Assembly: GCA_023386645.1 (NCBI GenBank) | Contig: JAEWJI010000004.1 | Span: forward strand, 1-24,561 | Direction: 5' to 3' | DNA: 24,561 nt | From: Pseudomonadota bacterium | GTDB taxonomy: Bacteria > Pseudomonadota > Alphaproteobacteria > Caulobacterales > Caulobacteraceae | In this document: piece by piece, positions 15,178 to 21,308 of the stretch | Layout of the letters: each line of letters opens with the position of its first letter | How positions within the stretch are numbered: position 1 is the stretch's first letter | Notes under the pieces: model-generated | Seen by the model: the letters and a program-made list of their open reading frames with translations, nothing else | Databases searched by the model: none | Told to the model about the DNA's origin: nothing | Program-made: the position numbers and the translations under genes

Positions 15178-16269
15178 TCAGGCCGCGCAGGCCTCGAAAC
15201 CCATGCGGAGATCGGCCTCGTCGAGGTCGCGGCCGATGAAGACGGCGCGAGACCAGCGGCGTTCGCTAGCGCCCCATTCGCGTTGGAGCTCGCCCTCCAG
15301 GATCATGTGCACGGCCTGGAAGACCAGGCGTCGGTCCTCGCCGGCGACGTCGATGATGCCCTTGGCGCGCAGGATGTTCTGGCCCTGGTTGGCGAGCAGC
15401 AGGTCCAGCCACTGGGTGAACTTGGCGCCGTTGATCGGGCGGTCCAGCGACAGGCTGATCCCCCGGATGTCGTCCTGGTGGGCGTGGCCGCGCGGGCCGT
15501 GGTGGTGGTCGTGATGATGGTGGTCGTGGTCGTGATCGGGGTGGTCGTGGCCGCAATGCTCGTCGTGGACGTGGCCGGCCTCGCCATGCGGCGGGTTCGC
15601 GAACTCCGGGTTCACGTCGAGGATGCGCTCCAGGTCGAAGGCGTGGACGCCCAGAACCTCGTCCAGCGGCACGTTGGAGCGTTCAGCGCGGCGGATGGGG
15701 GCCAGGGGGTTCAGCTGGCGTAGTCGAGCCTCGACGGCGGCGAGTTCGTCTTCCGAGGCCAGGTCGACCTTGTTCAGGATGATGCGGTCGGCGAAGGCCA
15801 CCTGCTCGCGCGCCTCGCGGCTATCGTCCAGTCGGGCCATGACGTGTTTGGCGTCGACCAGTGCGGTGACGCTGTCCAGCGTGGTCCTGGCCTTGACGTC
15901 CTCGTCCACGAAGAAGGTCTGGGCGACCGGGCCGGGGTCGGCCAGGCCGGTGGTCTCGACGATAATGGCGTCGAAGGCGGGCTTGCCCGGGCGATGACGC
16001 TTCATCAGGCCGGAGACGACCCGGATCAGGTCGCCCCGCACGGTGCAGCAGACGCAGCCGTTGTTCATCTCGAACACGTCCTCGTCGGCGCCGACCACCA
16101 GGTCGTTGTCGATGCCGATCTCACCGAACTCGTTGACGATGACGGCGTACCGCTTGCCGTGGTCCTCGGTGAGGATGCGGTTCAGCAGGGTCGTCTTGCC
16201 CGCGCCGAGATAGCCGGTGAGCACGGTGACGGGGATCTTGGCGAGCGGGGCGGACGAGGTGTCGGTCAT
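15178..16269 (-). CDS. COG0523/CobW-family G3E GTPase, probable zinc metallochaperone
   Basis: This 363-residue protein has the P-loop GYLGAGKT (19-26), the metal-binding Cys72-x-Cys74-Cys75 motif in NGCVCCTVRGDL, VETTGLADPGP (104-113), and the base-recognition motif NKVD (166-169). The CobW_C domain occupies roughly residues 268-363. A linker at about 233-264 carries a dense His/Asp run. COG0523 GTPases of this layout (ZNG1, ZigA, YeiR) deliver or store zinc; the cobalamin-linked CobW differs in context, and no cobalamin gene is seen here. The ATG at 16269 is clear from the family start. The gene is divergent from the first IPTL-CTERM gene (144 bases) and precedes the HTH-like and WD40 genes on the same strand. 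Confidence 0.92.
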   Translation of the reverse strand: MTDTSSAPLAKIPVTVLTGYLGAGKTTLLNRILTEDHGKRYAVIVNEFGEIGIDNDLVVGADEDVFEMNNGCVCCTVRGDLIRVVSGLMKRHRPGKPAFDAIIVETTGLADPGPVAQTFFVDEDVKARTTLDSVTALVDAKHVMARLDDSREAREQVAFADRIILNKVDLASEDELAAVEARLRQLNPLAPIRRAERSNVPLDEVLGVHAFDLERILDVNPEFANPPHGEAGHVHDEHCGHDHPDHDHDHHHHDHHHGPRGHAHQDDIRGISLSLDRPINGAKFTQWLDLLLANQGQNILRAKGIIDVAGEDRRLVFQAVHMILEGELQREWGASERRWSRAVFIGRDLDEADLRMGFEACAA

Positions 16270-16385
16270 GCGGCGCTAGATGGCGGCGGGCGGCGTCGAA
16301 GGGAAGGGCGTCTCAAATGACGCGCCGTCCAAAAACGATCGCAGATCCCGAGATTTCGGTTTCTCTCTTTGGGATTTCCGGGTTA

Positions 16386-16404
16386 CTGAAACCTCGAGTT
16401 TCAG
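16386..16404 (+). promoter_or_regulatory. Leader hairpin abutting the ribosome binding site of the first IPTL-CTERM gene
   Basis: CTGAAAC (16386-16392) pairs with GTTTCAG (16398-16404) over the loop CTCGA. The run GGGGGA, the ribosome binding site of the ATG at 16414, begins with the last G of the stem. A similarly placed hairpin is found before the second IPTL-CTERM gene. It may stabilise the mRNA or control initiation. Confidence 0.5.
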
Positions 16405-16413
16405 GGGGATTCA

Positions 16414-17361
16414 ATGAGAAGCTTGCGCGCCCTAGCGGCGATGATCGTCGCTGCATTCCTGGCGACGGGGACCGGGGCGTTGGCCCAGACCGTGACGCCG
16501 TATGGAACTATAGCGAACGCGGGCGGGGTCGCGCTCGGCGTCGGCGGAGAGGTGTTCGCCGTCGATCGCAACACCGGCATCGTCTATCGCGTCGCACCGG
16601 GCGGCGCGACTACACAATACGGCCAGGCGGTGGGAAACGACGCCTACGGGGTGGCGCGGGCCGGCGACGGCACGCTGTACGTCGTCCGCGAGTTCTTCGA
16701 TGCCGTGTATCGATTCGATGCGGGGTGCGCGACGCCGTGCGCGCCGACCCTGATGGCCACTGATGCGCGACCCTTTGCGACCGCCGTCGACTCCGCCGGC
16801 AATCTGTATGTCGGGTCCTTCATTCAAGGCGAGATCCGGCGGTACGCCGCCGGCTGCGCCGCGCCCTGTACGGCGACCGTCTTCGCGACCGGCCTGCCGC
16901 AGGTCTCGGGCCTGGCCTTCGACGCTGCTGGCGACCTGTTCGCAGCCCAGGCCGGCGGCGCTATCCAGCGGTTCGCGGCGGGATGCGTCGCGCCCTGTTC
17001 GCCAACGACCTACGCCTCCGGCCTGGCGACTGGCCTGCGCGGCCTGGTGATCGGCGAGGCCGGGAGCCTTTATTACGTCAACCGGCTGACAGACCAGCTG
17101 TTGCGCGTGCCCGCGGGGGGCGGCGTCGGGACCGCGACGGTGGTGACCACCTATCCGGCCTGGGACTTCCCGACCGACATCGACCGCGATCCGGCGACGG
17201 GCGTCCTTTACGTCGCTTCGATCGGCGCCCCGACCGGCCTGTTTGCGGTGGCCCCGCCGCCGCCGGCCATCCCGACCCTGTCGGAATGGGCGCTGATCCT
17301 GCTGGGCGTCATGCTTGCGGGCGGTGCGGCCGTGCTGGCCCAGCGGCGTCTGACGGTCTGA
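16414..17361 (+). CDS. Secreted beta-propeller protein with IPTL-CTERM sorting domain
   Basis: The 315-residue product has a signal peptide ending GALA-Q (cleavage near residue 24). A repetitive beta-propeller-like body of NHL/SMP-30 style follows, with blades marked by GTLYVV, GNLYVGS, GDLFAAQ, GSLYYVN and GVLYVAS. Three copies of the unit AGCxxPC place cysteine pairs at 105/109, 148/152 and 191/195, probably three disulfide loops. The tail IPTLSEWALILLGVMLAGGAA...RR (286-312) matches the IPTL-CTERM sorting signal: motif, hydrophobic helix and basic end. Such signals are thought to be processed by an exosortase/archaeosortase-type enzyme (XrtH in the known pairing). No exosortase is in the window. 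The ligand of the propeller is unknown. Confidence 0.86.
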   Translation: MRSLRALAAMIVAAFLATGTGALAQTVTPYGTIANAGGVALGVGGEVFAVDRNTGIVYRVAPGGATTQYGQAVGNDAYGVARAGDGTLYVVREFFDAVYRFDAGCATPCAPTLMATDARPFATAVDSAGNLYVGSFIQGEIRRYAAGCAAPCTATVFATGLPQVSGLAFDAAGDLFAAQAGGAIQRFAAGCVAPCSPTTYASGLATGLRGLVIGEAGSLYYVNRLTDQLLRVPAGGGVGTATVVTTYPAWDFPTDIDRDPATGVLYVASIGAPTGLFAVAPPPPAIPTLSEWALILLGVMLAGGAAVLAQRRLTV

Positions 17362-17375
17362 CGACGACCACCCGC

Positions 17376-17400
17376 GCTGACCGTCGTTGTCGCGGTCAGC
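17376..17400. terminator. Hairpin between convergent genes (weak terminator candidate)
   Basis: GCTGACCG (17376-17383) pairs with CGGTCAGC (17393-17400) with a nine-base loop. It lies between the stop of the IPTL-CTERM gene and the stop of the CDF gene, whose TGA is inside the right arm. No T-tract is present on either side, so its use as a bidirectional terminator is uncertain. Confidence 0.35.
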
Positions 17401-18328
17401 AGGTCGGGCAGTCGAGTGCGGCCCCGGCTTCCAGCTGGAAGGTGGCGTGGGCGACGCCGTGGCGGTCCGCGAGGGCCTGAGCCTCGAGCAACAAGGCGTT
17501 GGCGTCCTGGCGGTCATGGACCAGGTGCGCCGTGAGAGCCGTTCGGGTGGTCGAGAGCCCCCAGACGTGCAGGTCATGCACCGCCGTGACGCCCGGCAGG
17601 GCGGCAAGCCCCGAGCTCAGGGCGTCCAGGTCGACGCCAGCGGGGGCGGCGTCCATCGCGAGATCGGTGGAGTCCTTGAGCAGGCCCCAGGTGCCCCAGA
17701 GGATGACCGCGACGATGACCAGGCTGACCAGAGGGTCGATCAGACTCCATCCCGTCAGCCAGATGGCGGCCCCGGCGACGACCACGCCGATCGAGACGGC
17801 GGCGTCGGCCATCATGTGCAGATAGGCGCCGCGCACGTTCAGGTCCTCGTGCCGGCCGCGCATGAACATCAGCGCGGTGCCCAGGTTGATGACGAAGCCG
17901 ATGGCGGCCACGGCCATGATCAGGCCCGACTGGACCGGCGCCGGCTCGGCCAGGCGGCGGACCGCCTCGAAGGCGATGGCCCCGCAGGCGAAGATCAGCA
18001 GCAGGGCGTTGCCGAGCGCGGCCAGGACGGTGGCCTTGCCGAAGCCGTAGGTGCGGCGGCGGCCCGCCGCCAGGGTCGCCAGCCAGGCGGCCCCGCCGGC
18101 CATCGCCAGGCCCAGCACATCCGACAGATTGTGCCCGGCGTCGGCGATCAGGGCGGTCGAGTCGGCCAGGACGCCGGCCGTGAACTCGCAGGCGACGAAG
18201 GCCAGGTTGACGATCAGGCCGACCGCGTAGCGCCAGTCTCCGGTCGGCGGGGCCGGATGATGGTGGCCGTGCCCGCGCCCATGGTCGTGCCCGTCATCGT
18301 GATGGTGGTGGTGATGGCCGTGCCCCAT
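17396..18328 (-). CDS. CDF-family zinc exporter (ZitB/CzcD-like)
   Basis: This 310-residue cation diffusion facilitator moves divalent metal out of the cytoplasm in exchange for protons. A His-rich N-terminus (residues 2-24, many His with Asp/Gly) may bind metal. Six membrane segments follow. The transport site is read from His66-x3-Asp70 (GHNLSD) in the second helix and His171-x3-Asp175 (HMMAD) in the fifth; His in the helix-2 position is the pattern typical of zinc-selective members. The C-terminal domain has VHDLHVWGLSTTRTALTAHL (250-269) and ends with a CPTC pair. The ATG at 18328 sits 9 bases after the upstream gene, whose TAG overlaps this gene's AGGGT site. It is the second gene of a two-gene operon. 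Confidence 0.93.
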   Translation of the reverse strand: MGHGHHHHHHDDGHDHGRGHGHHHPAPPTGDWRYAVGLIVNLAFVACEFTAGVLADSTALIADAGHNLSDVLGLAMAGGAAWLATLAAGRRRTYGFGKATVLAALGNALLLIFACGAIAFEAVRRLAEPAPVQSGLIMAVAAIGFVINLGTALMFMRGRHEDLNVRGAYLHMMADAAVSIGVVVAGAAIWLTGWSLIDPLVSLVIVAVILWGTWGLLKDSTDLAMDAAPAGVDLDALSSGLAALPGVTAVHDLHVWGLSTTRTALTAHLVHDRQDANALLLEAQALADRHGVAHATFQLEAGAALDCPTC

Positions 18329-18337
18329 GGCCGGACC

Positions 18338-18997
18338 CTAGTGCCGATGCATGAGCACGAGAAGGCCGATGGCGATGAGGGCGATCCCCAAGACCGCGCC
18401 CTCGTAGCGGGCCCAGCGTTCGAGCCGCAGGATCGAGGCGCCGGCGCTGGCCAGGCCGGTGAACAGGGCCATGCCGATGACGGTGCCGAGGGCGAAGGCC
18501 AGGGTCAGGGCCGCGAGCACGCCCAGACCCTCTTCGGCGGACGACAGATAGATCGGCAGCAGCACCTCGCCGGGCGACAGGGCCAGGAGGGCGACGAGGC
18601 CCAGCAGCGCCGCCCGGTCCGACACGCGCGGCTCAGGCGTCTCGAGCGTCGGCCCGCCCGCCAGCGCAGGCCGCTTCAGCCAGGCCTTGGCCAGGTAGAA
18701 GGCGCCGAAGACGAACAGGAGCGCGGCCGACAGGTGGGGCAGGAAGCCCGACAGCCATTGGTCCAGCGCCAGGCCGGCCGCGACGATCAGGCCGCCGACG
18801 ACCGCCGTCGTACCGATGTGAGCCAGCCCCGCCAGGACCACGGCGCCGAGGGTGCGCGCCGTGGTCCAGCCCTGGGCGCGCCCGACCAGGACGAAAGGCA
18901 GCCAGTGGGTCGGGAGGGCCGCATGCAGGAAGGCCGCCGCGAAGCCGCCGCCGAGCAGGGAGGCGAGCACGGACTGGGACAGGTCGGGCGGCGACAT
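18338..18997 (-). CDS. UreH/NicO-like metal-transport membrane protein
   Basis: This 219-residue integral membrane protein has about six hydrophobic segments and an early histidine motif, His25-x5-His31 in LHAALPTHWLPFVLVGRAQGW. His60 lies in LAGLAHIGTT, and the mid-protein motif LALSPGEVLLPIYL (138-151) resembles the SPCE-type motif of UreH/HupE/NicO-like proteins. Those families move or sense nickel, cobalt or other transition metals. Direction and metal cannot be told from the sequence, and a role together with the zinc CDF that follows is inferred. It is the first gene of the operon, and a Zur-like dyad ends 16 bases before its ATG. The ribosome binding site is the GGGG just before the start. 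Confidence 0.72.
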   Translation of the reverse strand: MSPPDLSQSVLASLLGGGFAAAFLHAALPTHWLPFVLVGRAQGWTTARTLGAVVLAGLAHIGTTAVVGGLIVAAGLALDQWLSGFLPHLSAALLFVFGAFYLAKAWLKRPALAGGPTLETPEPRVSDRAALLGLVALLALSPGEVLLPIYLSSAEEGLGVLAALTLAFALGTVIGMALFTGLASAGASILRLERWARYEGAVLGIALIAIGLLVLMHRH

Positions 18998-19002
18998 GCC
19001 CC

Positions 19003-19014
19003 AGCCTGTAGGCT
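19003..19014. promoter_or_regulatory. Short dyad AGCCTGTAGGCT next to the Zur-like box
   Basis: AGCCT (19003-19007) and AGGCT (19010-19014) form a dyad around GT and overlap the Zur-like dyad by two bases. In the minus-strand mRNA it would fold just before the GGGG ribosome binding site. It could be a second half of a compound operator or only chance. Confidence 0.25.
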
Positions 19015-19029
19015 GTTATTCTATAACAG
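19013..19029. promoter_or_regulatory. Zur-like operator before the UreH-like/CDF operon
   Basis: CTGTTAT (19013-19019) and ATAACAG (19023-19029) form a perfect 7-bp dyad around TCT. In 7-1-7 register the core TGTTATT-C-TATAACA differs at one position from TGTTATA-N-TATAACA, the core of enterobacterial Zur boxes. On the minus strand it contains TAGAAT, a possible -10 box, so a bound protein would block transcription. The site lies between the second IPTL-CTERM gene's stop and the UreH-like start. No Zur gene is in the window. Confidence 0.62.
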
Positions 19030-19076
19030 TCGAGCCGCCATTCGTCGCCGGTGACATCCGCGGCTTAAAATCGCCT

Positions 19077-20087
19077 TCAGACGGATGCCCGCCGTCCCTG
19101 GATCGTCAGGGCCGCCCCTCCGGCGAGCATGAGGCCCAGCAGGATCATCGCCCATTCGGTCATGGTGGGGACCACGGCGGGGGCGGCCTCCTCCTCCGCG
19201 GCCTGTTCCGTGAGCGGGTAGCTGAGGGTGAAGGTCTCCGACGCGCCTGCGGCCAGGGTTCCGATATCAACGGCCAGGCCGATGTAGCTGTCAGCGGTAT
19301 GTGTGGATCCGGGCGTGGTCTCCCAACCATTCTCGGCAATGATCGCGGCAGCGGTGAACGGGGATCCGCCGCGCGTCAACTGATACCCCGCGGTCGCCCG
19401 CGGATGGCTCGAACTGAGGGCGATCAACGCGCCGGTGGTGAAGCTGGCGGTGACCTGGGCGGGGGCCTGGGAGACCACGAGGTCGGTGCTGGTGAATTGG
19501 CCGGGGGACGTCGCGTTGTCGGGATCCACGACGCGCGCGAACTGCACCCCGTTGATCGCGGCGCCGGTCGTGTTGGTGACGGTGACGCTCATGCGCAGGG
19601 TCTGGTCGGTATGGCTCAGCGAGTAGGTCTGGGAAATGGCGACGCCGTTGAAGGGCGCGTTGCTGGTCCAGGTGACGGAATGGGTCGGGGGACCGACCAC
19701 CAGGCCGCCAAGCGTCCCGGGAATGCCGGTCGCGTTCTCGGTATTGAACGCCGTCGCGCCATTGACCGTGAGCGACCATATCTCGGTCGGGTTACCCGGA
19801 CAGAAGAAGTCGCCGTCGATCTGGGCGCCGGCGCCCCATCCATTGGAGTTGCGGCTGACGATGAAGCCCAGGCATGCGCCGGTGTTGGAATGGTAGCCGG
19901 CCGGCACCGAGGTTGAGCCGAAGGCCCCGTTCGGCCTGACCCCGACTTCGGCGTTGGGCGCCTGGAGGAAGGCCTGGTTATTGAACAACCGGGTCTGGGC
20001 CGTGGCCGCCACAGGGATGAGCAGGCACAGAATGGCGGCGGCGCCGGCGAGCATCGCCCGCCCGGACTGCTGGTATCGACTCGACAT
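19077..20087 (-). CDS. Secreted beta-sandwich-like protein with IPTL-CTERM-type tail
   Basis: The ATG at 20087 has a GGGGGAG site; an in-frame ATG ten codons upstream does not. The 336-residue product has a signal peptide ending ATA-Q (residue 30). Its body is rich in Thr, Ser, Gly and Asn and reads as beta-sandwich, including SVTVTNTTGAAINGVQFARVVDPDN (about 167-191) of the kind found in surface proteins. An acidic linker (TEQAAEEEAAP) leads to VPTMTEWAMILLGLMLAGGAA...RR (306-333). This is a close variant of the IPTLSEW tail of the protein at 16414: both share PTxxEWAxILLGxMLAGGAA. The likely fate is export and sorting by an exosortase-type enzyme to the surface. No enzymatic motif is seen. 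Confidence 0.82.
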   Translation of the reverse strand: MSSRYQQSGRAMLAGAAAILCLLIPVAATAQTRLFNNQAFLQAPNAEVGVRPNGAFGSTSVPAGYHSNTGACLGFIVSRNSNGWGAGAQIDGDFFCPGNPTEIWSLTVNGATAFNTENATGIPGTLGGLVVGPPTHSVTWTSNAPFNGVAISQTYSLSHTDQTLRMSVTVTNTTGAAINGVQFARVVDPDNATSPGQFTSTDLVVSQAPAQVTASFTTGALIALSSSHPRATAGYQLTRGGSPFTAAAIIAENGWETTPGSTHTADSYIGLAVDIGTLAAGASETFTLSYPLTEQAAEEEAAPAVVPTMTEWAMILLGLMLAGGAALTIQGRRASV

Positions 20088-20100
20088 AACAAACTCCCCC

Positions 20101-20115
20101 GACGCGCTAGGCGTC
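20101..20115 (-). promoter_or_regulatory. Leader hairpin abutting the ribosome binding site of the second IPTL-CTERM gene
   Basis: On the minus strand GACGC pairs with GCGTC over the loop CTAGC, and GGGGGAG, the ribosome binding site of the ATG at 20087, follows with no gap. The design (five-base loop, stem flush with a G-run) matches the leader at 16386-16404. Confidence 0.45.
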
Positions 20116-20121
20116 ACGGAG

Positions 20122-20134
20122 CAGATCGTATCTG
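20122..20134. promoter_or_regulatory. 13-bp palindrome CAGAT-CGT-ATCTG, candidate operator
   Basis: CAGAT (20122-20126) and ATCTG (20130-20134) are a perfect dyad. Immediately beyond lies the AT-rich palindrome TAATATATTA (20139-20148), unusual in this GC-rich DNA and probably part of the promoter of the second IPTL-CTERM gene. An activator or repressor may bind here; the AraC-type gene next door is a candidate. Confidence 0.4.
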
Positions 20135-20200
20135 TTTGTAATATATTAAGGAATGACGGCAGGTCCCAAGTCAGGGACGCAGAGTACAGCCCGGCGCGCC

Positions 20201-21226
20201 CTATCGACGCAGCCAGTCGGCGAGGAGGTCGTGGCGCATCGGGGCCGCCCCGTGGGGCGCCTCTTCGTGGCCCCGGCCGACCAAAGGCGTCTGCGAGGGT
20301 GGATGGCCGAACCGTTGGCGGAACAGGCGGCTGAAATGGCTGTGGTGGACGAAGCCATGAGCTTCGGCCACCTCGGTCACGGTGGGATGGAGGCCCGTTC
20401 GGGCGGCGAGGACGGCGCGGGCCCGGTCGAGGCGCCGGTCCCGGATGGCCCGGGCGACGCCGCCGCTGGGCTCGAAGGCGCGATACAGGGTGGTGCGCGA
20501 GACGCGGCAGGCGGCGGCCAAGACGGCGGCGTCGAGGTCGGGCTCAAGCAGTCGCTGTTCGATGATCCGGTCGGCGACCTGGCGCACGGTGTGGATCAAG
20601 GAGTCCGTCGCGGGTCGGGACGCGAGGGCCGGAGCCTCTCCGACCGCGCCCTGGAGCAACAGGACCACGCCCTCGATGGCGGCTTCGCCTTCGGCCTCGG
20701 TCAGACGCGGCGCGATCTCCGCGAGGCTCTCCAGATGACGGGCCAGCAGGAAGGCGGCGGCGGATGGCGGCGTCAGGGCGAGCCCGTGCAGATCAAGGGC
20801 CAGGAAATCCGCGCTGAGCCGCTCCCTGGGAACGAGGAGGCTGACGAGGTCGACCTGATCCAGACAGGCGGCGGCCGGCCGGGCCAGGTCGCGTACATGG
20901 ATGGAGCCGGCCGGCGCGGAAACCGAGCGATTGTCGCAATCGGCGACCACCGGGGCGCGATGCAGGGTGATGCTGATGGCGTCCGATCCCGAGCGCCGGA
21001 TGTCCCCGGCATCCCGGCTGAGGGTCTGGCGAACCGAGCGGCCGGTTCCGATCGCTCCGGCCTGGAAGAGGGTGATGTGGGAATCGTTGAAGAAGGCGCG
21101 TCCGGACGGCGGCGTCACATCGACCTGATAGAGGTCGTGCATGCCGTGGCGGTAATGATCCAGGGCGTCCGGCGTCGTATCCGAGGAGACGGACCAGGCC
21201 AGATTCAACGGGCGAGCGGTGGTCAT
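20201..21226 (-). CDS. AraC-family transcriptional regulator
   Basis: This 341-residue protein has an N-terminal cupin-like sensor region (about 30-200) similar in layout to the AraC-binding-like domain 2. The C-terminal AraC/XylS DNA-binding domain (about 232-320) contains two helix-turn-helix units: LDAAVLAAACRVSRTTLYRAFEPSGGVARAIRDRRLDRARAVL, then VTEVAEAHGFVHHSHFSRLFRQRFGHPPSQ. The effector is unknown. I chose the ATG at 21226; a GTG directly before it at 21229 is an equal alternative. It points toward the second IPTL-CTERM gene, with 113 bases between them that contain a palindrome, so that gene is one possible target. Confidence 0.9.
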   Translation of the reverse strand: MTTARPLNLAWSVSSDTTPDALDHYRHGMHDLYQVDVTPPSGRAFFNDSHITLFQAGAIGTGRSVRQTLSRDAGDIRRSGSDAISITLHRAPVVADCDNRSVSAPAGSIHVRDLARPAAACLDQVDLVSLLVPRERLSADFLALDLHGLALTPPSAAAFLLARHLESLAEIAPRLTEAEGEAAIEGVVLLLQGAVGEAPALASRPATDSLIHTVRQVADRIIEQRLLEPDLDAAVLAAACRVSRTTLYRAFEPSGGVARAIRDRRLDRARAVLAARTGLHPTVTEVAEAHGFVHHSHFSRLFRQRFGHPPSQTPLVGRGHEEAPHGAAPMRHDLLADWLRR

Positions 21227-21308
21227 CACCGAGCATAGCGCACCGCCTTGGACCGGGAAATCGCGGTTATTGGTCGCGGCGCCTGGCCTCGGGAGTCCGA
21301 ACTGATGA

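Noticed and set aside
15490..15560. GT-rich microsatellite-like stretch
   Set aside because: On the coding strand it is a run of His and Asp codons in the metal-binding linker of the COG0523 GTPase. The repetition follows from the protein sequence.
17387..19054. Long plus-strand open frame across the CDF and UreH-like genes
   Set aside because: The product is Gln/Gly/Arg-rich with no fold pattern and is antisense to two convincing membrane proteins.
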